NCBI GenBank assembly: GCA_016200895.1
Contig: JACQDX010000017.1
Span: 1 to 64,000 of the forward strand
Length of the DNA stretch: 64,000 bases
Direction: 5' to 3'
Source of the DNA: Burkholderiales bacterium
GTDB taxonomy: Bacteria > Pseudomonadota > Gammaproteobacteria > Burkholderiales > Burkholderiaceae_D
This document shows positions 16,252-23,779 of the stretch, piece after piece. The notes beneath the pieces are model-generated. The model was not told where the DNA came from. It made no database searches and saw only the letters and a program-made list of their open reading frames with translations. Every line of letters begins with the position of its first letter. The stretch's first letter is position 1. Made by a program: the position numbers and the translations under genes.

Positions 16252-18294
16252 TTAGTCAGCGGTATCAACGGAATCAGTATCATTGACAGTCGCAACAAGA
16301 GGGATTTGCATGATAAAACTGGTACCAGCACCCTCTTCACTCTCTATGCGGATATCACCACCCAGCAAACTGGTGACGATGTTATAGACGATATTCATGC
16401 CCAGCCCGGTACCACCCTGACCCAGTTTGGTAGTAAAGAAGGGATCAAATACGCGCCGCAGGTTTTCACTTGGTATGCCCACGCCATTATCATCAAAGCG
16501 CAGTTTCACTCTTTCTTGCCCCAGCATGGTGGCGCTGATCCAGATTTGTCCGTCGGGCGTACCTTCAAAGGCATGCAGGATGGCATTATCGACCAGGTTG
16601 CAAATCACCTGATCCAGCGGCCCTGGAAAACTGTCCAGTTCTATATGCTCGGGTATATCCAGGCTGATCTGCAAACCTGCCTGACGTATCTTGGCCATCA
16701 TGGTGGCAATCACATCATGGCAAACCTTGCCGAGATGAAAACGGCGGCGCTTGGAACTGGCCTGGTCGACAGCCACTTGCTTGAAACTGGCAACCAGGTC
16801 TGCCGCATTGTTCAAACCATGTTCTATCAACTCGCTGGCGTGTTGTGCTGCCTGCAGATAGGCGGCCAGGTCCGAGCGACGGATATTGCTATCGCCCACC
16901 TTCTGGGCAAACTCCTGGGTCTTGGCTTGCAGGGTGCTGGCAGTCAGCAAGCTGTTGCCTATGGGGGTATTGAGTTCATGTGCAACACCTGCCACCAGCG
17001 AACCCAGGGCTGCCAGTTTTTCACTGCGCATCAAATCATCCTGGGTATGGCGCAGTTCTGTGGTTCGCTCGGCGACATTCTGTTCCAGCAAGGCATTGGC
17101 TTTCGACAAGGCCGTTTGTACTTTTTTAAGTTCGGTGATATCAGTATAGGTGGTAACAAAGCCTTGCAGCTCGCCATTTTCGTGGATGGGCTTGCCCTGC
17201 ACCAGATGGGTATGGGCATTTGGGCGGATGCGTTCAAACTGATGTGCCTGAAACTGCCTGGCCAAAGTCAGGCGGGTACTGATGAGCTCTTCGATATCAC
17301 CTTCACCGTATTCACCGCGCTCGGCCATGATGCGCAATAAGTCTTCAAATGGCACACCCTGATAAATCGCATCAGCATGATAATCAAGCACATCAAGAAA
17401 ACCCTGATTCCACAAATACAGCTTCAATTGGTCATCGAACACGCTCAGGCCCTGGGGCATATGTGCCAGCACGGCTTTCAGAAACAGGGATTGCTTGCGG
17501 AATTCAATTTCTATACGGCGTTTGGCTGTCACATCCATGCAGGTAGTGACAAAACCACCGCCCTCTACCGGCACGCCACGCACTTCTATGAAGCTGCCGT
17601 CAGAACGCAGACGTTCATAAAAATAAGGAACATCGCTTTGTATGATGGCCATGAGCTTGGCCAGTTTTTCTTCATCGCTGGCGCTGCTGAATTCACCATA
17701 TTCCCCACGCTTGATATTCGCTTCAAACACTTCCCGCGCCAGCGGTGACTGGCCCTGAAACAAGGCGGGCGGCAAATCCAGCATGCGCAACAGTTCACTA
17801 TTCCAGGCAACAACCCTGAGATTTTCATCGATCAGTGAAACACCGCCAGGAAAATTTTCCAGTAAAACGCGCAGCTTTTCATTTTTCTTGCGCGCGGCCA
17901 ACTCTGCCTGCTTGTGCTCGGAAATATCACGTACCACAGCAACGATGCATAGACGCCCATTGTCTTCCAGGAGATTCAGGGCTACTTCAGACGTGAACAG
18001 GCTACCATCTGCCCTGCGTGAAGCCCATTCAAAGCGCTGGGACTGGCCAGCCTTGGTCAGCTCTATATAACTGTTGGCGGCAGTCAGGGAATCCCGCCCG
18101 TCAAACTGGCTGGCGGCTGATAAATGTACCGGTGCGCGGGCAAGTAATTGCTCTCTTGATAAGCCAAACATTTTCTCGGCACTGGGATTGCAATCTATGA
18201 AATGCTCCCCCTCTAACACAAGCAAGGCATCCTGAGCCTGCTCTACCATGGCGCGGTATAGGGCAACTCTGGATACTTCAACTTTGTCTGGCAT
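16252..18294 (-). CDS. Soluble PAS-PAS-PAS sensor histidine kinase
   Basis: The protein has 680 residues from the ATG at 18294. A TTG at 18399 would add 35 residues and is less likely. It shows three PAS modules: one around 15-130 ending in VVRDISEHK, and two PAS_7-like modules around 145-270 and 275-400, each with a DLPPALFQG- or YHADAIYQG-type helix. A coiled coil leads to a HisKA helix with the phospho-acceptor in VAHELNTPIGN (His about 439) and a HATPase domain (DNAILHAF, DDNGVGIP, GTGLGMNIV). It has no membrane helix, so it should sense a cytoplasmic signal, such as redox or a ligand in a PAS pocket. No response regulator is adjacent. Confidence 0.92.
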   Translation of the reverse strand: MPDKVEVSRVALYRAMVEQAQDALLVLEGEHFIDCNPSAEKMFGLSREQLLARAPVHLSAASQFDGRDSLTAANSYIELTKAGQSQRFEWASRRADGSLFTSEVALNLLEDNGRLCIVAVVRDISEHKQAELAARKKNEKLRVLLENFPGGVSLIDENLRVVAWNSELLRMLDLPPALFQGQSPLAREVFEANIKRGEYGEFSSASDEEKLAKLMAIIQSDVPYFYERLRSDGSFIEVRGVPVEGGGFVTTCMDVTAKRRIEIEFRKQSLFLKAVLAHMPQGLSVFDDQLKLYLWNQGFLDVLDYHADAIYQGVPFEDLLRIMAERGEYGEGDIEELISTRLTLARQFQAHQFERIRPNAHTHLVQGKPIHENGELQGFVTTYTDITELKKVQTALSKANALLEQNVAERTTELRHTQDDLMRSEKLAALGSLVAGVAHELNTPIGNSLLTASTLQAKTQEFAQKVGDSNIRRSDLAAYLQAAQHASELIEHGLNNAADLVASFKQVAVDQASSKRRRFHLGKVCHDVIATMMAKIRQAGLQISLDIPEHIELDSFPGPLDQVICNLVDNAILHAFEGTPDGQIWISATMLGQERVKLRFDDNGVGIPSENLRRVFDPFFTTKLGQGGTGLGMNIVYNIVTSLLGGDIRIESEEGAGTSFIMQIPLVATVNDTDSVDTAD

Positions 18295-18409
18295 GGGCAG
18301 CCCTGATTGAGTTGGATATGGGGAAATAGACTCTCTATTAAGTTTCCAGTATTCATCAAACCCGCGGAGACTACAAGCGCCAAATCTGGCGAGGTCCAAA
18401 TTTATACAA

Positions 18410-20038
18410 TCAGCGGTTCAGACTAGTTAACAACTTTTTCATATCAACTGCATAAAATCGCTCAACGGGCTGATATGCCTTCTTGCAAGGCATATCCAGT
18501 TGCAGGCCAGATTCCATGATCAAGCTGACCTGAGAGCGCTGCTTGCAAGCTTCTATGATGGCCGCCAGGGTGTCAGGATGATTGTATAAAGGCAAATTTT
18601 CTGACTTGATGATGCTCATGCCGCCGCGCAGCATTTTGCAGCTTTTGACTTCATCCACGCTGATTTTGTCCGCTTGTGGAAACATGCTGGCGCTACCGCA
18701 ATCCTCCCTCATCAATTCCTGCATGGCTTGATTGATCATGGCATTTTTTTGTTGCTGGCTGGCGACGACTGGATGGGCCAACCCTGTTTGCTGAAAAAAA
18801 TCTACCCAGACAGCCTGCATGCTTTCTTGCTTGCCAAGCAGACGTGGCAACCATTTACTCTTGCATGCAGGTTCGTCACCACATTCAAGAGCGTGGGCAA
18901 AATCTGGCTTTACTGCCTGTGCCAGTCTGAGCTGCTCATAAAAACCATCAAAACGCTCAAATGGTCCAGCCTTGCCCTGCCTTGCTGCCAATCCATACAC
19001 ATAGACTGCCAGCCCGCAACGATAATCCAGTAGCCCGCCACGTATCTGATTTGCCGTCAAACTACCCCAAACGGACTGACGTACATGGAGAAAACACTCG
19101 CCCAGAGCCATGTTCAAGTCTTCGGCAGCCTGCTCATGGGTCAGCCATCCTTTATGGACGGCCATCAACCAGCGCAAGAATTCGCCACCACCTTCATGGA
19201 TCAGACGTGCATCAGCGTAGGCATCAGTCGCATCGCGCATTTGAAAACGATGACTAAATTCATGCGACACAAACAATGTCATCATGCGATCTGTCTCAGC
19301 ATCCGGCTGCAAGGGCCAATTGACAAAGGCCAGACGCATGACGTCGGCTGCGTCGCCATCTGGTCTGGCCCTACCAGGACCTGTCACCCTGGAGACCGCA
19401 ACGACGGGCATCTCGAATTTTGCTTTTGGCATGACCTGACGCAAAAAAGCGACGCTTTCGTCACCCGTTTTGCGTATATTGCTGATATTGGCTTCCCCCA
19501 TCGCTGCATCAAAATAGCCAATAAAATTACCTTCCACCTTTAATTGCTTTGGCAATAATAAGGCAGCCATATCACCACCGTTTCCATCTGTGGCCCTGGC
19601 ATTGTCTGCAAACACCCGAGCATTCATGGCAATTCCAGGTGCGCTAAAACTGTAGTTCACTTTGCCGCAACTTTCATCCACGGCAAAATTGCTGGTATGA
19701 ACATAGATCGCATCCCCCACGGGGAAAGCCGCGGGATAGCCCCGCACTTTATTAGCACTTACAGGTACCTGGAAAAGTAATCGCGTACACGCCACTTGCT
19801 GACCGCTCGCATGCTCACCATCCGCCTTGCCACAAGCATCAAGTGACTGCCAGCTGCTACGTATTTTTGCTGCATCACTGCCATGCTTTTTAAAGACCAG
19901 TTGAGTGCATGCCAGTGGTAACTGATAACTCACTTCGAGTGCCTGTGGATGCAGAAATTTGATATTGACGTCAACATCTGCGCAAGCACAACCAGATACT
20001 GCCAACAAGAAGGTTGCAAGTATTTTTTTATATTTCAT
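18410..20038 (-). CDS. Gluzincin-like lipoprotein, putative metallopeptidase
   Basis: The protein has 542 residues. A short lipoprotein-type leader (LLAVSGC, Cys17) is followed by a beta-rich N-terminal third. The motif HEFSH (His259, Glu260, His263) is followed exactly 18 residues later by Glu282 in LIHEGGGEF. This is the HExxH-x18-E zinc signature of the M1/M61 gluzincins. A helical C-terminal half with many cysteines (CGDEPACKSKW, then DCGSAS, KSCKML) suggests disulfides in the periplasm. I recognise no named family, and peptidase activity is inferred from the zinc site only. It has its own gap upstream and 115 bases separate it from the kinase gene downstream. Confidence 0.7.
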   Translation of the reverse strand: MKYKKILATFLLAVSGCACADVDVNIKFLHPQALEVSYQLPLACTQLVFKKHGSDAAKIRSSWQSLDACGKADGEHASGQQVACTRLLFQVPVSANKVRGYPAAFPVGDAIYVHTSNFAVDESCGKVNYSFSAPGIAMNARVFADNARATDGNGGDMAALLLPKQLKVEGNFIGYFDAAMGEANISNIRKTGDESVAFLRQVMPKAKFEMPVVAVSRVTGPGRARPDGDAADVMRLAFVNWPLQPDAETDRMMTLFVSHEFSHRFQMRDATDAYADARLIHEGGGEFLRWLMAVHKGWLTHEQAAEDLNMALGECFLHVRQSVWGSLTANQIRGGLLDYRCGLAVYVYGLAARQGKAGPFERFDGFYEQLRLAQAVKPDFAHALECGDEPACKSKWLPRLLGKQESMQAVWVDFFQQTGLAHPVVASQQQKNAMINQAMQELMREDCGSASMFPQADKISVDEVKSCKMLRGGMSIIKSENLPLYNHPDTLAAIIEACKQRSQVSLIMESGLQLDMPCKKAYQPVERFYAVDMKKLLTSLNR

Positions 20039-20067
20039 AGGGATAATTATTCAGTGGAATTATTTTC

Positions 20068-20499
20068 CTAAAGCGGCCCGGTATGTTCCAGCAGGTAATA
20101 AACCCCATCCTCCCCTTGCCCCTGCTCGATTTGATGCCATCCCAGATGCTGATAAAATTTCAGGGCAGCATGGTTTTGTGCCACGCATTTCAATCGCCAC
20201 GGGAAAGCTAAATAAGTTTGCAGATGCTGCAAGAGCGCCCTGCCTAGTCCTTGCGCTTGCGTCTGGGGAGCTACATACAAATGATGGATATAGGCATCAG
20301 CTTCCTGCACTGCCAGAACAGCCAATGCATGATCCAGTGCATCCACTGCGACCCATACTGTTTCGCCATGCATAACATCAACAAAATCGGGAATGGTTTC
20401 TGCAGCGCGCTGCTGCCATACAGCTTCGACCAGACATTTCTGGTAAATTGTCTGCAGGGCGCTGGCATCCGAATCACTGGCTCTGCGTATGGTAGTCAA
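20068..20499 (-). CDS. GNAT-family N-acetyltransferase
   Basis: The protein has 143 residues with the GCN5 fold. A strand-turn HHLYVAPQTQAQGLGRALL carries the acetyl-CoA pyrophosphate loop (QxQGLG), and ALKFYQHLGWHQIE is the typical C-terminal motif. The acceptor substrate is unknown. Its start overlaps the stop of the upstream DinB-family gene by four bases, so the two are translationally coupled. Confidence 0.88.
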   Translation of the reverse strand: MTTIRRASDSDASALQTIYQKCLVEAVWQQRAAETIPDFVDVMHGETVWVAVDALDHALAVLAVQEADAYIHHLYVAPQTQAQGLGRALLQHLQTYLAFPWRLKCVAQNHAALKFYQHLGWHQIEQGQGEDGVYYLLEHTGPL

Positions 20500-20996
20500 G
20501 ACTGAGCATCCGTTTGTCGGCTCAGGAATACGGTCAAAGTATCTTTCGGTGGCTGCTTACCTATCTGGAACAAGATACGGCCAACCGCACCCCGGTGATA
20601 ATTTCCGTGGGTAGCCACATGCAATAACATCTCGCCACGTGACATGCAGCCGGGTGTGCCATCCACAAAAGTAAAGCGTATGTCATCTGCAAACCTGGTT
20701 TCTTGCTGGGCGGCGACATAGTCTATGTACCACTGATCAACTTCTTGCACGCCTCGCTGCAAATCAGCCAGTGTGGGTGTTTCTTTGGTGTTCAACGCTG
20801 TAAAACCATGTTGCTGGCTTTGCAGGTTGGCGACGAAAATCTTGTCAACTACATAGACATGATTGAGGATGCGTATCGCATCATGCAATTCACGCGCATG
20901 CTCGTCCGGCGAGACACTGGCAGCCAGCTGATACAAGTCAGCATTGGCCCAGGCTTTGTATTCAAACAAAGTCAATAAAAGTTTTTTGGTATGCAT
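20496..20996 (-). CDS. DinB-family protein
   Basis: The protein has 166 residues and forms a four-helix-bundle DinB/YfiT-type protein. The three metal ligands are recognisable: a His in RILNHVYVVDKIF (about residue 46) and two in LLHVATHGNYHRGAVGR (about 126-134). This superfamily includes thiol-dependent S-transferases using bacillithiol or mycothiol in other phyla, but the thiol partner in a betaproteobacterium is unclear. It overlaps and is coupled to the GNAT gene. The pair has a noncoding gap of 192 bp upstream that holds the terminator of the neighbouring gene. Confidence 0.85.
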   Translation of the reverse strand: MHTKKLLLTLFEYKAWANADLYQLAASVSPDEHARELHDAIRILNHVYVVDKIFVANLQSQQHGFTALNTKETPTLADLQRGVQEVDQWYIDYVAAQQETRFADDIRFTFVDGTPGCMSRGEMLLHVATHGNYHRGAVGRILFQIGKQPPKDTLTVFLSRQTDAQS

Positions 20997-21142
20997 ACGA
21001 TTCCGCTAAAACAGACAATAAATTCCTGCATCAGCAATTGCCTGCAAAGTACTCAGCAGAAAATTGCATCTACACACGTATTTTAGCGATTAATGCGCTT
21101 GCCTGTCGGGATACCGGAATCGGTTTTAGTTAGCTGGCAAAA

Positions 21143-21169
21143 AAATGCCTGTCATCAGGACAGGCATTT
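21143..21169 (-). terminator. Intrinsic terminator
   Basis: AAATGCCTGTC and GACAGGCATTT form an 11-bp perfect stem around ATCAG. Reading on the minus strand, the hairpin is followed by a T-run, so it ends the transcript of the exported-protein gene at 21189. Confidence 0.88.
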
Positions 21170-21188
21170 GTATCATAGCTCAGACAAC

Positions 21189-21626
21189 TTATTTTGTAGC
21201 TTCTGTCGAGGCAGTCAGCAAATGCAAGGGGCGCACCTCTTGTGATTTTGACTTTACCTCATTGATGGAAATTGTTCGTCCATCCAAAAACACTTGATAC
21301 GACGAAGCTGAACCACCTGAATTTTGTCTTAGCGACATACGTGTCTTGCCGTTAAGTTGGTAATCCACACCAGAGCCTCCATGTACTGCGCGGTATTTGA
21401 TCGTCTTGCCATCAATACCGGCATTAAATGCGGCGGCACCCTTCATCTTCAACAAGATATCATACAAGCCATCTGCATTTCTGCCAGCAAATTGCGCCAT
21501 TTCCACGTCCACATCTTCACCTTCCAGGTACTTACCGTAAGGATTCACGACGACGGTCTCAGCCATGACAAACCCCGTCATGGCGGACAAGAAAAACGCA
21601 AAAATCAATGACTTTGGTAGTTTCAA
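21189..21626 (-). CDS. Small exported protein of unknown function
   Basis: The protein has 145 residues. A signal peptide (about 1-22, ending in GFVMA) precedes a mostly beta mature part with VVNPYGKYLEGEDVDVEMA, then a glycine-rich loop (HGGSGVDYQLNGKT). I do not recognise the family. It is monocistronic, with its own terminator and a noncoding gap of 145 bp upstream. The protein is probably periplasmic and soluble, as no membrane or lipidation signal is visible. Confidence 0.72.
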   Translation of the reverse strand: MKLPKSLIFAFFLSAMTGFVMAETVVVNPYGKYLEGEDVDVEMAQFAGRNADGLYDILLKMKGAAAFNAGIDGKTIKYRAVHGGSGVDYQLNGKTRMSLRQNSGGSASSYQVFLDGRTISINEVKSKSQEVRPLHLLTASTEATK

Positions 21627-21771
21627 TTTTATTTACCTTTGGATGTAAGTGGCTTATAGACAGGCAATCAGCAATTCATACACTGAATTTTGGGTCTGGC
21701 AATCTTACATAAATAAAATCAAAACTTGGATATAGGTAGAAACATTTACAAAATTTACATTTTTTACAAAC

Positions 21772-22245
21772 TCATCCGACGTAGGCTTTGTCCAGATCAG
21801 CAATGATAATTTTCTTCATCTGGAACATGGCCATCATGACTCTTTGCGACTTTTCCTGGTCGGCATCACTGAGATAACGGATCAATGCTTGGGGTACAAC
21901 TTGCCAGGACAGGCCATATTTGTCAGTGAGCCAGGCACACTGGCTTTCCTGACCACCGCCCGCCAACAATTTGTCCCAGTAATAATCCACCTCTTCCTGC
22001 GTTTCACAATCGATGACGAAGGAAATGGCAGGAGTAAAACTATACACAGGCCCACCATTCAGGGCGACGAATTCTTGTCCGGCCATGGTGAACTTGATCG
22101 TCAACACCGTGTCCTTAGGCAGAGGGGCACCTTCGCCATAGCGGACTACATCCAGGATTTTTGCATCCTTGAAGATATCGAGGTAAAAATGTACTGCTTC
22201 TTCGGCCTGATGATCGAACCAGAGGGTAGGGGTGATTTTTTGCAT
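21772..22245 (-). CDS. VOC-superfamily (PhnB-like) protein
   Basis: The protein has 157 residues. The opening KITPTLWFDHQAEEAVHFY and the later FVALNGGPVYSFTPAISFVI are characteristic of the PhnB branch of the vicinal-oxygen-chelate superfamily, annotated in some databases as a 3-demethylubiquinone methyltransferase-like domain. Catalytic activity is usually unproven for this branch, and it may act in antibiotic resistance or as a binding protein. The residue pattern QCAWLTDKYGLSWQVVP marks the second beta-alpha-beta module. Confidence 0.88.
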   Translation of the reverse strand: MQKITPTLWFDHQAEEAVHFYLDIFKDAKILDVVRYGEGAPLPKDTVLTIKFTMAGQEFVALNGGPVYSFTPAISFVIDCETQEEVDYYWDKLLAGGGQESQCAWLTDKYGLSWQVVPQALIRYLSDADQEKSQRVMMAMFQMKKIIIADLDKAYVG

Positions 22246-22321
22246 GATGCCGTCTCCATTTTAAATATAGATTCAAGAGGATTTACAATCTACAGCCAAA
22301 ACTCAATTCTGCATTGCTGCT

Positions 22322-22618
22322 TTACTGATCAATGATAACCAGAGTACCCCTGCTACCCGCCGCAACCGCGTGCGGCGTATGCGCGGGCACCAGGTACAAC
22401 TCACCCGCTTTGACAGCCACTATCTCACCATGGATGTCCAGATTCATTTGCCCGTCCAGCACCAGTAAGGCTTCAGTGAAATCATGCGTTTCATCTGGAT
22501 AATCACTTTCATCCATACGCAAGACTTTGACTTGCGCACCACCTGCCTTGCCCAAAATAGTGGAACGCCAGGCGACTGGCAAAGATGCCGCCTCTGAAAT
22601 CAAATTCTTATGCAACAT
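22322..22618 (-). CDS. Small cupin-domain protein
   Basis: The protein has 98 residues and is a single cupin barrel. The first motif region is DETHDFTEALLVLDGQM and the second is LYLVPAHTPHAVAAG, which keeps the His and Pro-x-x-x-Pro-His pattern used for metal binding. It is a minimal cupin of unknown substrate. The NTF2-like gene upstream ends 15 bases before its start, so cotranscription is likely. Confidence 0.85.
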   Translation of the reverse strand: MLHKNLISEAASLPVAWRSTILGKAGGAQVKVLRMDESDYPDETHDFTEALLVLDGQMNLDIHGEIVAVKAGELYLVPAHTPHAVAAGSRGTLVIIDQ

Positions 22619-22633
22619 CTGTATCTGTTCCTC

Positions 22634-23128
22634 TCAATTGCTTTCTTTCAAAGCCGGGTCCCAGTGTTCTGCAATCTTGCCATTCTCTATGCGGAACATG
22701 TCAAACCAGGTCGTTGTATATTTCTTGCCTGCATCTTTGGCATCCGGCACGGTACTGACAAAGCTCAAAATGACTTTATCACCTTCAGCCGTTATCGCCA
22801 CCAAGGGTGCCTTGACCCTGGCCTGTATGTCTTTGGGTTTGACGAATTTGCTGAAGACTTCTACAAAAGCCGCCCGCCCGGTCGCCACATTGGGGTTGTG
22901 CTGGATATAGGATACAGCCAGATATTTATCTGCCAGCTCCATATGCCCCCCCTCAAACACTTCCCGCCAAAAGTCATACACCAGCCGTTTATTGGCTGCC
23001 AGCCGCGCATCCGCACTGGACAACATTGCTTCATGATCAGGATTGGCTTGCACAGGCAATTGCGCGTGGGCAAGTGCAGGCAGGCTAAGGCAGGAAACCA
23101 AGGCTAGACGACGAAAAGAAATCAACAT
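22634..23128 (-). CDS. Exported NTF2/SnoaL-like protein
   Basis: The protein has 164 residues from the ATG at 23128, which has GGAG nine bases upstream. A signal peptide (about 1-23, ending in LAHAQ) precedes an NTF2-like domain with NKRLVYDFWREVFEGGHME and YIQHNPNVATGRAAF, the QHNP pattern of the SnoaL-like family. The C-terminal part keeps KIAEHWDPAL. This branch is often found as predicted polyketide-cyclase-like proteins exported to the periplasm. Its ligand is unknown. It forms a probable two-gene unit with the cupin gene. Confidence 0.85.
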   Translation of the reverse strand: MLISFRRLALVSCLSLPALAHAQLPVQANPDHEAMLSSADARLAANKRLVYDFWREVFEGGHMELADKYLAVSYIQHNPNVATGRAAFVEVFSKFVKPKDIQARVKAPLVAITAEGDKVILSFVSTVPDAKDAGKKYTTTWFDMFRIENGKIAEHWDPALKESN

Positions 23129-23193
23129 GAAGACTCCATTGGAAAAACATATTCGGCTTACCAACCTACTGCAAAGTGGCCCTCAAAGTAATG

Positions 23194-23433
23194 CTACTTG
23201 CCAGCATCACTCTTCGCAGGTTTGGCAGCAGCCCCGCCGGTTTGGACCTCGACAATCGCCCTTTGTTCATCCGACTTTTGCTGCATCAACTGCGCCGCCG
23301 CTTTAGCCTTATCCAATTGAGCTTTCTGTTCGGAAAGAAAATTGGCTGAAGCACTGGGTTCAACCTTGGGTTCTGGGGGTTTGTTGCAGGCAGCGAGAAT
23401 AGAGACGCAAGCTAAAACGAGAATGGTACGCAT
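23194..23433 (-). CDS. Small lipoprotein with coiled coil
   Basis: The protein has 79 residues from the ATG at 23433, chosen because AGGAG precedes it. The lipobox is LAAC (Cys16). The mature part is short and charged, with one predicted amphipathic helix (LSEQKAQLDKAKAAAQLMQQ) and a glycine/alanine/lysine tail. This resembles small Lpp-like structural lipoproteins in shape only. Function is unknown. It lies downstream of a terminator and probably has its own promoter. Confidence 0.7.
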   Translation of the reverse strand: MRTILVLACVSILAACNKPPEPKVEPSASANFLSEQKAQLDKAKAAAQLMQQKSDEQRAIVEVQTGGAAAKPAKSDAGK

Positions 23434-23525
23434 GGAATACTCCTGAAAGCTGCAGCATCGCAGCAATGACCAAATTAAATGTAGATAGGTATTCTAGCAA
23501 TAAATAGCGTTTAGCAAAAAAACAA

Positions 23526-23554
23526 AAAAAGCCCGAAGAGTTTTCGGGCTTTTT
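23526..23554 (-). terminator. Intrinsic terminator downstream of icmF
   Basis: A 12-bp stem (AAAAAGCCCGAA with TTCGGGCTTTTT) around GAGTT is flanked by T-runs on both strands. On the minus strand it lies 226 bases after the icmF stop, beyond the long inverted repeat. Confidence 0.85.
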
Positions 23555-23653
23555 GTAATTCGAAAGTTTTATCTCCACCGTACATACAGAGTCATTCAAC
23601 TTTTAGTGCTTTATATAAGCGTGCGCAGCGCCGCCCATAAACAAACCGTACCC

Positions 23654-23777
23654 GTGGCACGCTGAGAAATTCAATTCGCGGGATGCAGAGCAAGGCGCAA
23701 AGCACAGCAATACGTCGGTATTGCGCGCATTTGCAACGCAGCTATGCGCCCGCTAATTGGATTTATCAGCGTGACAC
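23654..23777. repeat. 124-bp imperfect inverted repeat (long hairpin)
   Basis: The outer 29 bases at each end (starting GTGGCACGCTGA and ending TCAGCGTGACAC) are complementary at 25 of 29 positions by my count. The centre is a perfect GCAATAC-gtcg-GTATTGC hairpin, with partial pairing between. The whole element can fold into one long stem immediately after the icmF stop codon. The composition (GCGCAAAGCACAGCAATACG) looks like a dispersed intergenic repeat, a MITE or BIME-like element, but no second copy is in the window. Confidence 0.65.
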
Positions 23778-23779
23778 AA

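Noticed and set aside
15836-16252. Longer start for YjdM at 16252
   Set aside because: The N-terminal 25 extra residues have no family match; the start at 16177 gives the usual length of about 111 residues.
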